NCBI GenBank assembly: GCA_023435645.1
Contig: JAEYRK010000066.1
Location: 1 to 64,000 of the forward strand
Source: Bacillota bacterium
GTDB taxonomy: Bacteria; Bacillota; Clostridia; Lachnospirales; Lachnospiraceae
Length of the DNA: 64,000 nt
Reading direction: 5' to 3'
The notes beneath the pieces are model-generated. The model searched no databases, was not told the origin of the DNA, and saw nothing but the letters and a program-made list of their open reading frames with translations. Shown in pieces: positions 44,678-54,393 of this stretch. A program made the translations under genes and the position numbers. Every line of letters begins with the position of its first letter. Position 1 is the stretch's first letter.

Positions 44678-46477
44678 TCTTACCATGGTCTTATGATATC
44701 GTTCCTTTGTACTGTAGATATAGAGATAATCCTTGGCACGGGTCATGGCAACATAGAAAAGGCGCCGTTCTTCTTCGATATCTGTCGGAAGGGCGGCCTT
44801 TTTATGGGGAATGATCCCTTCGTTGGCATCCATGATAAATACTGTCCTGTATTCCAGACCCTTTGAGCTATGCATCGTGGCTACCGTCAGACTATCGCTC
44901 CCTTGCAGCTGCCCTATGGCTGCCTGCCTCTTCAGCTCCTCCCGGTACTCCTCAATATGGTCAAACCAATCCCCATTGGTTTTGAATTCCTTCGCATTCT
45001 CCTGTAGCTCCTCCAGAAGCTCCAGAAGCTCTTCCACCTTCATTTTCCTTTGCTCTGCATATTCTCTCAGATAGTCCTCATATCCAATTCCTCTTCGGAT
45101 ATAGTTTACGGCTGCATAGGGGCTCATGCCGGACAGGAGGGCAAGATCATATTCCAGCTGATCGATCCGTTCCAGCATCCAGCTCTTCTCCTCGTAATAG
45201 GCCCTAATATCCTCCAGATCTACCTCCGGTGTATCGAGGCACTCCCTGCTGATATAGCGCTTCGGCCGGTTCATAATTTGCAGAAAAAGTCCTCTCTCCC
45301 TGTTCCCCATGGCAATTCTGATATAGGTAAGGATATCCTGAGCAATCCAATGATCATATAGGTTGGGCAAGCTATCTCTCAGCCGGAAGGGAATATTGTA
45401 TTCCATCAGCTTTCTAAGGAGAGGACCGGATATCAGATTCGTCCTGACCAGGACGGCCATCTCAGACAGCTGAATTCCCTCCCTGTTTCGCCTGAGGATT
45501 TCATTTACCAGCGCCTGATACTGTTCGTTTAGGGTGCTATACTCTGCCACCGTAACCTCTCCCGCCTCCTTTCGGGAGGCCTCAGCTTCCTTCGTAAATC
45601 GGTTCTGATTGTTACGGATCAGCCCTCCGGAGGCCCGGACGATATTTCCTGCACAACGATAATTGATCGGAAGGACCAGCCTGGGGCTATCGGGATAATC
45701 TAAGGGGAAGTTCAGCATAATCTCCGGTTTTGCACCGCGGAAGCGATAGATGGATTGGTCATCATCCCCGACGACGAACAGATTGTTCTCCGGTGCCCCA
45801 AGCATCCTGATAATATCGTATTGTACCTGATTGATGTCCTGGAACTCATCAATCAGAATATAGCGGAAGCGCTGCTGCCAGTTCTTCAGTATATCCTTTC
45901 GCTCCGCTAGCAGCTCATAGCATAGGAGCAGCATGTCATCAAAATCGATTTTGCTATTTCTACGGAGTAGCTCCTGATACTCCCGGTATAGAGAACGAAA
46001 GATCTCATCAGCGCAGTGAAGGGAATAGTAGTGATCAATCTCCATCCGGTTACCCTTTACCAGACTGATTTCGGATAAGAGCTCCGTAATAAACTCCTTC
46101 TCATCCTCGTACTCCAGCTGAAAACGATGAAGTAGCTCCTTCATACAGTGAAATCGCTCTTCCTCTCTAAGAATGTTCTCTGTCCCCAAATGATAGGCAT
46201 GTCTTAGGATCATGTAAAAAATCGCATGAAAGGTACCGAAGTTCACTCTACTCCGTTCCATACCCATTCCCCTCAGAAATCGCTCCTTCATTTCCAAGGC
46301 CGCAGCCTTTGAGAAGGTAATCACAAGAATATTCTCCTCAGGGATATGATATTCCTTTATTAGTACCCTTGTCCGTTCGGTGATAACGAGAGTTTTCCCC
46401 GAGCCCGGGCCGGCCAGAACCAGCATCGGACCGTCCTTATGGTAGGCCGCCTGCTGCTGGGCATAATTCATCTGCAT
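44627..46477 (-). CDS. UvrD/PcrA-like ATP-dependent helicase
   Basis: This 616-residue SF1A helicase has Walker A AGPGSGKTLVITERTRVL (residue 22 onward), Walker B in YILIDEFQDINQVQYDI, and GDDDQSIYRFRGAKPEI. The C-terminal motifs are ATMHSSKGLEYRTVFIM and ERRLFYVAMTRAKDYLYIY. It is shorter than PcrA (about 740), lacking the C-terminal extension. It unwinds DNA in repair. AGGAG precedes the ATG. The 3' end overlaps the convergent carboxypeptidase gene. Confidence 0.93.
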   Translation of the reverse strand: MQMNYAQQQAAYHKDGPMLVLAGPGSGKTLVITERTRVLIKEYHIPEENILVITFSKAAALEMKERFLRGMGMERSRVNFGTFHAIFYMILRHAYHLGTENILREEERFHCMKELLHRFQLEYEDEKEFITELLSEISLVKGNRMEIDHYYSLHCADEIFRSLYREYQELLRRNSKIDFDDMLLLCYELLAERKDILKNWQQRFRYILIDEFQDINQVQYDIIRMLGAPENNLFVVGDDDQSIYRFRGAKPEIMLNFPLDYPDSPRLVLPINYRCAGNIVRASGGLIRNNQNRFTKEAEASRKEAGEVTVAEYSTLNEQYQALVNEILRRNREGIQLSEMAVLVRTNLISGPLLRKLMEYNIPFRLRDSLPNLYDHWIAQDILTYIRIAMGNRERGLFLQIMNRPKRYISRECLDTPEVDLEDIRAYYEEKSWMLERIDQLEYDLALLSGMSPYAAVNYIRRGIGYEDYLREYAEQRKMKVEELLELLEELQENAKEFKTNGDWFDHIEEYREELKRQAAIGQLQGSDSLTVATMHSSKGLEYRTVFIMDANEGIIPHKKAALPTDIEEERRLFYVAMTRAKDYLYIYSTKERYHKTMVRSRFIGELPVLNQSIDR

Positions 46478-46606
46478 TCTAATATTGCTCCTGTTCCTTT
46501 TTGGAATTGCTTACACGAGTCTCCCCGAAGATTATATGCTAATCATGGTGACGATAAGATGGACAGATAAAAAACAATTGGAAAGATTGGCATCCTCGGA
46601 TACCTG

Positions 46607-46640
46607 CCCGGTATCATATAATAGCTCCTATGATACCGGG
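46607..46640 (-). terminator. Possible gltX terminator hairpin
   Basis: CCCGGTATCATA (46607-46618) pairs perfectly with TATGATACCGGG (46629-46640) around a 10-nt loop. No T-run follows directly on the minus strand. Confidence 0.45.
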
Positions 46641-46667
46641 GATACCCTATGTTTGTGATGAATAGAT

Positions 46668-48146
46668 TTACTTTGATAATTTATCGATGGCAATTCGTAT
46701 TCTTCTTAGGCTTTCTTCTTTGCCGAGGATGCTCATGATTTCATAAGCACCGCCGGGGGTAGACTGCTTACCGGATACTGCAGTTCTCACGGGCCATAGG
46801 CCCTGACCGTTTTTAATTCCCTTCTCTGCGATATAGGACATAATCACATGTTCGATGGCTTCCTCAGAATAATCTGACAGCTCCTCAAACCGGGGCAGAA
46901 GCTCCGATAATACCGTTAAGGAACTCTCCGCATCCGTCTTCATCTTCTTATGGGTATACATTTCAATATCATAGTCCGGTAGCTCCTCAAAGAAGTCGAT
47001 GATACCCTTGATATCCACTAAGGTCTCAATTCTGGTCTTCACCAGGGCTGCAATTCTCTTATCATCAAGCTCCTTATGAAGAACCTCCTTGATATAGGGA
47101 TGAGCCAGGTCATAAAACTTATCCTCATCCATAGCCTTCAGGTACTCTCCGTTCATCCAACGCAGCTTAACCATATCGAAAACTGCCGGTGCCTTATTGA
47201 TATGATGATAATCAAAATCCCTAATCATATCCTCTAAGGACATAATCTCCGTATTATTTGGTGAACTCCAACCAAGTAAAGCAACAAAATTTACAATCGC
47301 CTCTGGGACAAAGCCCTGCTCCAGCAGATCCTCAAAGGAGGAATGTCCGCTTCTTTTACTGAGCTTCTTCTTCTCCTCGTTGGTAATCAGGGGCAGATGC
47401 ACATAGACCGGCTCCTCCCAGCCGAAATCCTGGTATAATCTTGTATATTTCGGAGTGGAGGACAGGTACTCATTCCCCCTTACTACATGGGTGATCTTCA
47501 TCAGATGATCATCCACAACATTGGCAAAATTATAGGTTGGGTAGCCGTCAGACTTAATCAAAATCATATCATCCAGCTCCTCGTTCTCTACGGTGATATC
47601 CCCGAAGATCACATCATGGAAGGTGGTTGAGCCCTCTACCGGATTGTTCTGTCTGATGACATAGGGTAATCCTGCAGCAAGCTTCTCAGCAATTTCCTCC
47701 TTAGAAAGATGGAGGCAGTGCTTATCATACTTGGTGATTACCTTAGCCTCCTCATCATCATCCTCCTCAGAGCTCCCCACAGCACTCTTTAGGTTGGCCA
47801 GTCTCTCCTTCGTACAGAAGCAGTAATAGGCTGCTCCCTTCTCTACCAGCTGCTTCGCATACTCCAAATACATTCCGGAGGCCTTTCGTTCGCTCTGTAC
47901 ATAGGGTCCATAACCTCCATCCTTGTCCGGTCCCTCATCATGAATCAGTCCGGTTCCCTCCATGGTACGATAGATAATATCCAGAGCTCCCTCCACATAT
48001 CGTTCCTGATCGGTATCCTCTATTCTTAAAATGAAGGTTCCATTCTCATGCTTTGCAATCAAATACTCATATAATGCTGTTCTTAGGTTTCCGACATGCA
48101 TTCTGCCTGTAGGACTGGGCGCATATCTTGTTCTAATTCCACTCAT
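46668..48146 (-). CDS. gltX: Glutamyl-tRNA synthetase
   Basis: This 492-residue class I synthetase charges tRNA with glutamate. It has the start RTRYAPSPTGRMHVGNLRTALYEY, with HVGN as the HIGH-type motif, and ILRIEDTDQERYV. The KMSKS-type loop is KKLSKRSGHSS near residue 258. The C-terminal anticodon-binding domain is complete. Length is standard. AAAGGATGA precedes the ATG. It is probably monocistronic. Confidence 0.97.
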   Translation of the reverse strand: MSGIRTRYAPSPTGRMHVGNLRTALYEYLIAKHENGTFILRIEDTDQERYVEGALDIIYRTMEGTGLIHDEGPDKDGGYGPYVQSERKASGMYLEYAKQLVEKGAAYYCFCTKERLANLKSAVGSSEEDDDEEAKVITKYDKHCLHLSKEEIAEKLAAGLPYVIRQNNPVEGSTTFHDVIFGDITVENEELDDMILIKSDGYPTYNFANVVDDHLMKITHVVRGNEYLSSTPKYTRLYQDFGWEEPVYVHLPLITNEEKKKLSKRSGHSSFEDLLEQGFVPEAIVNFVALLGWSSPNNTEIMSLEDMIRDFDYHHINKAPAVFDMVKLRWMNGEYLKAMDEDKFYDLAHPYIKEVLHKELDDKRIAALVKTRIETLVDIKGIIDFFEELPDYDIEMYTHKKMKTDAESSLTVLSELLPRFEELSDYSEEAIEHVIMSYIAEKGIKNGQGLWPVRTAVSGKQSTPGGAYEIMSILGKEESLRRIRIAIDKLSK

Positions 48147-48249
48147 ATTGTATCATCCTTTCCCTATTATTTTGACCTTTCTCTATCGAATCATACCATA
48201 CGATATCCTATACTCTGTCCGGACAACATTCCAATGATCGATATCCCTT

Positions 48250-48696
48250 TTAGAAGCCATAATATTCTCTTAACTGCCTCATTAACTCACCATTATCGAT
48301 ATTTCCCTTCAGGAACTCCTGAACGAAGGGAAGCATCAAGGTATCGATCATTAAGTAAGCCATAAAGAAGAAGAACAGTATAACGAAGATCAGGGTCGCC
48401 CTAGCCCAGTTCTTCTTAGTCACCGATACCTTACTGCTAAAGGACCAGACAAGCAGCATGATCGGAAAAAGCACGGTCCCAATCACCGGTATGAAGAATA
48501 TGCCATAGGAGCCCAGAAAGCTCAAGAAGGTCAGTGGTTTTTCCGCTCTATCCTGTACCACTACAGTCTGTTTCGGAAGGATCGGATTCACAGGTGCTGC
48601 CGGTTTTTGTATCTGTTCACGGAAGCCGTGGCCACAGTAATCACAAAAATTCGCTTCCTCATTTTTTGTCTGTCTTCCACAGTTATTACATACCAT
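48250..48696 (-). CDS. Zinc-ribbon membrane protein
   Basis: This 148-residue protein starts with a four-cysteine zinc ribbon (CNNCGRQTKNEEANFCDYCG). Two hydrophobic segments follow (FLGSYGIFFIPVIGTVLFPIMLLVWSF and ATLIFVILFFFFMAYLMI) and a short cytoplasmic-type tail. Such zinc-ribbon/TM proteins are common in Lachnospiraceae and have no known role. AGAGGTG precedes the ATG. It lies 103 nt upstream of gltX on the same strand. Confidence 0.8.
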   Translation of the reverse strand: MVCNNCGRQTKNEEANFCDYCGHGFREQIQKPAAPVNPILPKQTVVVQDRAEKPLTFLSFLGSYGIFFIPVIGTVLFPIMLLVWSFSSKVSVTKKNWARATLIFVILFFFFMAYLMIDTLMLPFVQEFLKGNIDNGELMRQLREYYGF

Positions 48697-48840
48697 TCGT
48701 TACACCTCTTCTTAACATTTGTTTCCCATTATACCACATCTTTTTTAAAAATCAAATTGAATTAAGCTATCTCCTCCTAGCGAAAGAGGATCTCCCCCAT
48801 ACCCTTATCGGGCTGAGGAAAGGAAGGAATAGAAGGAAGA

Positions 48841-48868
48841 AAAAGGGCGCCTTACGGCAGCCCTTTTT
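48841..48868 (-). terminator. Bidirectional terminator after the export cassette
   Basis: The AAAGGGC-GCC/GGC-GCCCTTT hairpin has T-rich sequence on both sides in either direction. On the minus strand it follows the MacB-type permease gene by 68 nt. Confidence 0.8.
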
Positions 48869-48935
48869 TGATATATTTACGATTTCTTAGAAATTATGGT
48901 AATAAATATAGGTTCTATCACCAATGAATGCTGTA

Positions 48936-50276
48936 TTATGCTTCGTTCTTCATCGCCTCAATCGCACTGATCTTAGTCGCACGCCTAGCAGGGAAATAAC
49001 CAAAGACCAGTCCTACTCCTGTGGAGATTACCAGTGCAAGAATGGGCAGGTAGGGCGGAATGATCGATATGGTCGCATTCATCGTACTCTCAGGATTCAT
49101 ATAGGTAAATGCTCCCGGCATCAGCTTGCCGAATATTGGCTGACCATATTTATTGATCAGGAAGGAGAATAGGTAGGCTAGTAAAATGCCAAATACTCCA
49201 CCTAAGAAGCCGATCAGGCCTGCTTCGAACAAAAACAGCTTCTTGATGTCCTTGATGATACATCCTAGCACTTTCATAATACCGATTTCCTTGGTTCGTT
49301 CATAGATTGCCATGACCATAGTATTAGCGATACTGATGGCCGATACGAACAGAGATACCACGCCAAGACCCAGCATAACCAGCTGTAAGGTATCGGAGGC
49401 CTCTATGGTAGGCTTCATCATCTGTACATAGCTGAAGGAGGAGAAGCCCAGCTCCTGAATCTTTTCCTGTACCTTCTCTACATTCCTCATGGAATCTACG
49501 GTCAACATAATCTGCTGATATTCAGACAGTGTTTTTATTGCTTTCTTCCGGTCCTCCAGGGATAAGGTATTACAATATCTCTGATAGATCTCCTTAAAAT
49601 AATCCAAATCCATATAGGTATTGTAATCAAATTCAGCCCTAGTTTCTACCATCTTTGCAATATTGGTCAGCGGGAGGGAGAATTTCTTCTTCTTGCCTGT
49701 GGGCTGGTATTGCTCAAATTTTAATACGATCTTATCCTTCGCCAGATCGATGGTCTTCTGCCCGCCCCTCCAGTTCATCGGGTCGTAAAACGGGTATGGA
49801 TTATTAAATCCAAAGATAATAGTAGAATTATCCTCCTCCGTCGGATAGGAACCCAAGGACAGCTCAGGAAATCCAAAGGCTTCTGCAGCACTTAAATCCA
49901 TTGCCGTAATATAGCTCCATCCTTGATATCTGCCGGTATACAGGGTGGCATCCATTCTTAGGACAGGAGTAACCGCTACGACATGCTCCAGAACCCGGAT
50001 TTGTTCCACCAGCGTGTCGTCCAGCTTCTGCTGCCTTGAGTCCACCCAGTTACCCTTATCATCAAAGATATCCCCATAGGTATTGACCGTAATCATATTT
50101 GCGCTGCCATTCTGCATGACCTGCGTTTCATAGTAATTATTCATACCATGGCCGATTGACCGCATGATAATGATGAACAGAGTACCGATGATAACACCCA
50201 GTACCGTAAGTATGGTTCTGACCTTTCTTCGGAATAAATTCCTAAGACCCATTTTGATCAGATCACTAATCTTCAT
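48936..50276 (-). CDS. MacB/FtsX-type ABC transporter permease
   Basis: This protein of about 446 residues has the MacB layout: an N-terminal segment (MGLRNLFRRKVRTILTVLGVIIGTLFIII), a large external domain, and three C-terminal membrane segments. These are LQLVMLGLGVVSLFVSAISIANTMVMAIYER, then FLGGVFGILLAYLFSFLI and LPILALVISTGVGLVFGYFPARRATKI. The start is ATG 50276, with AAGGGA upstream, overlapping the end of the preceding gene by 11 nt. It pairs with the ATPase at 53444-54196. The substrate is unknown. Confidence 0.92.
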   Translation of the reverse strand: MKISDLIKMGLRNLFRRKVRTILTVLGVIIGTLFIIIMRSIGHGMNNYYETQVMQNGSANMITVNTYGDIFDDKGNWVDSRQQKLDDTLVEQIRVLEHVVAVTPVLRMDATLYTGRYQGWSYITAMDLSAAEAFGFPELSLGSYPTEEDNSTIIFGFNNPYPFYDPMNWRGGQKTIDLAKDKIVLKFEQYQPTGKKKKFSLPLTNIAKMVETRAEFDYNTYMDLDYFKEIYQRYCNTLSLEDRKKAIKTLSEYQQIMLTVDSMRNVEKVQEKIQELGFSSFSYVQMMKPTIEASDTLQLVMLGLGVVSLFVSAISIANTMVMAIYERTKEIGIMKVLGCIIKDIKKLFLFEAGLIGFLGGVFGILLAYLFSFLINKYGQPIFGKLMPGAFTYMNPESTMNATISIIPPYLPILALVISTGVGLVFGYFPARRATKISAIEAMKNEA

Positions 50277-50808
50277 ATAGCTCAATCCCTTTTTTGATTT
50301 TTCTACGGGCTAATAATGCTCCAAGCGCCATACTCACAAGGAGTACTACTGCTGAGATACCGATAACAAAGGGCCAGGAGGAGAGCAGCGGATCCTTCAC
50401 TTCCGCCATACCGGTCTCCATCGTAGGATCCATATACATTCCCTCATCAAAACCAATGTCGCCCACAGGGCCCCCTTCAAATACAGGTACCGGTTCTGAA
50501 ACAGCAGTTGCTTCCGTTTCTACCATAACTGCATCAGTACCTTCCTCTGCAATCTCTGTGGATGCTTCGGCCGGTGCTACTTCTCCGGCTTCACCTGCAG
50601 CTGCTTCCTCTGCCAGCGCTGCTTCTGCAGCAGAATCCTGTTCTGTTGATGTGGCAGTCTGATCCATAGTAGCTGTACTGCTTGTTGCATCCTTCGTTAC
50701 AGTTGTGGTATTACTTGCTGCTGCCGCAATCCTCACCTTAGTATCCCCATCCCTGGTAACAGCCACTGTTGTTGTATTCGTATTTGTGTTCATAATGAAT
50801 TCACTCAT
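50266..50808 (-). CDS. Ala/Thr/Glu-rich protein with C-terminal membrane anchor
   Basis: This protein of about 180 residues has a low-complexity body (repeated Thr, Ala and Glu runs such as AAAGEAGEVAPAEAS) and one C-terminal membrane segment, WPFVIGISAVVLLVSMALGALLA, followed by basic residues. No signal peptide is visible, so the body may be cytoplasmic or flip out as a tail-anchored protein. The start is ATG 50808, five nt after GGAGG. No family is recognised. It is tightly linked to the MacB-type permease and may be an accessory subunit. Confidence 0.75.
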   Translation of the reverse strand: MSEFIMNTNTNTTTVAVTRDGDTKVRIAAAASNTTTVTKDATSSTATMDQTATSTEQDSAAEAALAEEAAAGEAGEVAPAEASTEIAEEGTDAVMVETEATAVSEPVPVFEGGPVGDIGFDEGMYMDPTMETGMAEVKDPLLSSWPFVIGISAVVLLVSMALGALLARRKIKKGIELYED

Positions 50809-50940
50809 CCTTACCTCCAAGATGCTGTCTTCAGCATCCAAAATAGTCCGGAAAAACCAGCCCTGAGCCTCCTATGGGAAACTCTCCGGTTCTTCCCGTG
50901 TGAAGATGCTTTTCTTCACACTTGCATCACATTTTATGTT

Positions 50941-53391
50941 CTAATACTTCGCTTCTTCCTTCTTCTGAAGCTTCTTTCTGTAGATTGTAATAATTACTTT
51001 TCTAGTTACCGGAAGGAATATTACGAAGATCAGTATCAGAATTATGATGAAAAGCCAAGGCTTTAATATCTCCTTCTTCGGCTGAGGTACAGTCGGGTTG
51101 AAGACATCCACTCCGCCGTCTCCGTTAAGCCCGGGATCAAAAATCGGCATCCCATTTACTGTGGTTTCGAATTCCTTCAGATAATCCACTTTATCACCAT
51201 TGCTGTCCTCGTAGGTAATCCTTAGGGTACCCTTCGCCAGTCCCTCAATATTGGGAATGACCTCAAACTCAACATACATGGAGCTTCCCTCTAGGACATT
51301 GCCCACAAAGTACATATTTCCATCCGCCTTTGAAAAATCCCCTTCTACAGTTGCAACGACATTGTTCAGAGCGGATCTACCCATATTATAGAATTCAAAG
51401 GACAGGAAAGCAGGGTTTTGGACAACTACATTACCGTCATAGGAGTATACATTGACGTAATCTACAACCGGTCTTGCATTTTCCACTGCCTGAAGCGTTA
51501 ACTCATTATTCCTGGTATAGCCCTCATCACTGTTTTCCTTCGGTTTATAGCCATCGAATTCATATTCCAGTACAACGAGTACCTTATAAACTCCTGTCTT
51601 AACATCGGATTTAACCTTCATTTCCAGTGACTTCTGAACCGTCTCCCCCGGTGCGATGCTTTCAATAAAGAAGCTGTTGCTGCCCTTGGTAGGAGAGAAT
51701 ATTTCTTCCGGTTGAGTATCCGGCTTTTTCACAATGACCGTGATGTTTTTCGCAGCGACAGAGGAATGCGTATTGGTGATATCAAAGGTAAAGTTAAATA
51801 CAGAACCTGCTTTGAGCTCCTCCACATCAGCAAAGTACTGACTGATAATCAGCTTCGGTATGCTACTGCTGCCCAGAGAGTTCTGGATATCCAGCACAGG
51901 TATTCTTATGACCTCACCTGCTCCGCCCTTATAGCTATATTTCACATCCAAATAATTCAGACCTTCTTTAATATCATCGGATATCATCAGTGGAATTGTT
52001 ATGGCTTTGCTTTCTCCTGCCTTTAGCAGCTCGACATAAATATAAGGCTCCGTATTCACCGGAATAAAGGTACTTCCTGTGAGTCCATCCAGAGTGAGCT
52101 TCAGCTCCTTAATATCCGTGTTGCCCTTATTCTCTATTTCAAAGGAGACCTTCAGATCCCCACCGGCTACCGGTTTCGCGGGATTCTGGCTAACATTCTT
52201 AATGACGATAGAGGTTTCCTTTGCCGGAGCATCTGTCTCCGATGCCACCTTCAGATACAAAGTCTTTGTCTTCACATGGGTTCCACCCAGTGTATCCGTA
52301 TAGGTTATTTTTAATACCAATTTATTCAGGTTACCGCTTGCACTTGCTCCGGCAATCAAAGGAATTCCAACTTCCCTTGCTTCCTTCGAGCTCAGATTAC
52401 TTACCTTAATAAAGTCTGAGAAATAATTCTTCACAATACTGTCCGCTTCTGAGTTCTCAACAGTGACCTTGATATCCTTTGCCTTCGTCTCCCCATTGTT
52501 TCTGAATACAGCCTTAAGGACAAATTCATCCCCGGGCTTTACATCATCCGGATAGACAATGCTCTCGATATCGATAGAGGGTGCATCTGTGTTTTCACTG
52601 AGTTCTACCTGGAAGGAATATGTAGAGGTCTTTTCAGCACCATCGATATTTTTAAAGCTGAAATTTACCGTAAGCGTCTTTTTGCCCGGGGTAGCACTGG
52701 TAAGAATGGTCACAGGTAATGTAACCGGCTTCATGTCTCCCGGAGCGATGTCCCCGATTCTTATGTTGTCTGCAGAATAATTCTTCGTGATTCCGCTATC
52801 GCCATAGGCAACATTGATATATGTATTACGAGCAATGATTTCACCTTCATTCACAATTTTAAAGGTGATATTCGTATTGCTGCCAATCATATTGTCCTCA
52901 TACGCAACATCCTTTATGGTCAGCTGTGAGGGAGCCTTCTCCTCAAGGACATTCAGCTGCAGCCCCAGCTTTGAGCTGAAGGAGTTTTCAGTAAAATTAG
53001 TCCCTTCAATCACCAGGGTAATCGGATAGGCTTTGATTCCCGCCGTTTCCTTCGCAGTAACATCAAATTCCAAAAAGGCATTCATACTGCTGCCAAGGGA
53101 AGTAATGGGTTCCCCTTGCTCATTGGTAAATATGGGTCTGCCGTAGGTAAAGGGAGTGTTATTGTTCTCATCCGATACCTTCACTGTAAGCTCATACAGA
53201 AAATAACTGGTGGCTTTCACCTTCAGCTTAATATGGGTGGTCGTACCGGGCTTTATTTCAAAGGTGGTATTCTTATCTGCCGCCACGACATATGGTCCAT
53301 TTTCAGCCTTTGCTATGTATAGGTTCCCAAGCATTCCTGTTGCGAGTAAACAGATTGTCAATATCGCAACCATTAATCTCTTCATCTTCAT
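50941..53391 (-). CDS. Secreted CARDB-type (COG1361) multi-domain surface protein
   Basis: This 816-residue protein has a signal peptide (MVAILTICLLATGMLGNLYIAKA) and at least six Ig-like CARDB/NEW3-type repeats. Typical segments are IKLKVKATSYFLYELTVKV, KDVAYEDNMIGSNTNITFKIVNEGE and IESIVYPDDVKPGDEFVLKAVFRNNGETKAKDIKV. It ends in one membrane segment (PWLFIIILILIFVIFLP) and a basic tail. It would sit outside, anchored at its C-terminus. GAGGG precedes the ATG. Within the cassette it may bind substrate for the ABC pump. Confidence 0.88.
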   Translation of the reverse strand: MKMKRLMVAILTICLLATGMLGNLYIAKAENGPYVVAADKNTTFEIKPGTTTHIKLKVKATSYFLYELTVKVSDENNNTPFTYGRPIFTNEQGEPITSLGSSMNAFLEFDVTAKETAGIKAYPITLVIEGTNFTENSFSSKLGLQLNVLEEKAPSQLTIKDVAYEDNMIGSNTNITFKIVNEGEIIARNTYINVAYGDSGITKNYSADNIRIGDIAPGDMKPVTLPVTILTSATPGKKTLTVNFSFKNIDGAEKTSTYSFQVELSENTDAPSIDIESIVYPDDVKPGDEFVLKAVFRNNGETKAKDIKVTVENSEADSIVKNYFSDFIKVSNLSSKEAREVGIPLIAGASASGNLNKLVLKITYTDTLGGTHVKTKTLYLKVASETDAPAKETSIVIKNVSQNPAKPVAGGDLKVSFEIENKGNTDIKELKLTLDGLTGSTFIPVNTEPYIYVELLKAGESKAITIPLMISDDIKEGLNYLDVKYSYKGGAGEVIRIPVLDIQNSLGSSSIPKLIISQYFADVEELKAGSVFNFTFDITNTHSSVAAKNITVIVKKPDTQPEEIFSPTKGSNSFFIESIAPGETVQKSLEMKVKSDVKTGVYKVLVVLEYEFDGYKPKENSDEGYTRNNELTLQAVENARPVVDYVNVYSYDGNVVVQNPAFLSFEFYNMGRSALNNVVATVEGDFSKADGNMYFVGNVLEGSSMYVEFEVIPNIEGLAKGTLRITYEDSNGDKVDYLKEFETTVNGMPIFDPGLNGDGGVDVFNPTVPQPKKEILKPWLFIIILILIFVIFLPVTRKVIITIYRKKLQKKEEAKY

Positions 53392-53443
53392 TCTTATTCC
53401 CTCTGCTTCCTATCAATAATGTTTTATTTTCCCTTTCATACTG

Positions 53444-54196
53444 TCAGGAAATATCCTTCTCCAGCTGCTCCTCAGGCTCAGGCTCCTCCTCCTGCTTCTT
53501 CACATACTCAATCTCTTCAATCTTGCCATCAAAGATATGAATAATCCTGTCCGCATATTCTGTGAGTCTTCTGTCATGAGTCACCATGACAATGGTCTGT
53601 TGATTGGTTTCTGCCATGGATTTAATTAGATCCATGACCTCCTTGGAGGTTTTGGAATCCAGGTTACCTGTCGGTTCATCCGCAAATACAATCTCAGGAT
53701 TGCTTACGAACGCTCTTGCAATGCCCACTCTTTGCTGCTGACCACCGCTCATCTGCTTTGGCTTATGCTTAAGCCTTGCCCCCAGACCTACCTTTTTTAG
53801 CATTTCTTTTGCCATTCTTTTTCTCTTTCTGGCATTGATATGCTTAAATACCAGAGGAAGCTCTACATTCTCCAATGCTGTCATGGAGTTCATCAGATTA
53901 TAGGATTGGAATACGAAGCCAAGATAATTCTGACGGAATTTCGCTAGGCTTTTTTCACTCATTTTATGTATATGCTTCCCTTTAATGATAATCTGACCAC
54001 CGGAAATCTTCTCTATCCCGGCCATCAGATTCAGTAATGTGGATTTACCGGAGCCGGAGGCACCATAGAGACAGCAGAATTCACCTTTTTTGATCGTAAA
54101 GCTGACATCATCCACGGCACTGATTCGTTCATTTCCCATCCGGTAGATTTTCTTAACATTCTTCAGTTCGATTATCGTTTCATCTTTATTCTTCAT
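53444..54196 (-). CDS. ABC transporter ATP-binding protein (MacB/LolD-type)
   Basis: This 250-residue ATPase has Walker A GASGSGKSTLLNLMAG, Q-loop VFQSYNLMNSMTALENVELP, signature QMSGGQQQRVGIARAFVSN, Walker B EIVFADEPTGNLDSKTS and the switch His in IVMVTHDRRLTEY. The C-terminus carries an acidic Glu/Pro tail (KKQEEEPEPEEQLEKDIS) unusual for the family. It is the first gene of the cassette. It should energise the MacB-type permease two genes downstream. Confidence 0.93.
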   Translation of the reverse strand: MKNKDETIIELKNVKKIYRMGNERISAVDDVSFTIKKGEFCCLYGASGSGKSTLLNLMAGIEKISGGQIIIKGKHIHKMSEKSLAKFRQNYLGFVFQSYNLMNSMTALENVELPLVFKHINARKRKRMAKEMLKKVGLGARLKHKPKQMSGGQQQRVGIARAFVSNPEIVFADEPTGNLDSKTSKEVMDLIKSMAETNQQTIVMVTHDRRLTEYADRIIHIFDGKIEEIEYVKKQEEEPEPEEQLEKDIS

Positions 54197-54393
54197 TCAA
54201 CACCTTCTCTGCTCATTCAGTCCAAACCACCTCAACCGGTGAGATCTCTTTTACCATGGTACACCATAATTATTAAATATTGACTATATATTTTCTTAAG
54301 ATTTTCTTACGGTATATTAAATATTCGTAAACCATAGGATACCTTACCTTTTAGTTAGAGTTCAAAAGCTTTCCTTATTACAATAGAAGCAGG

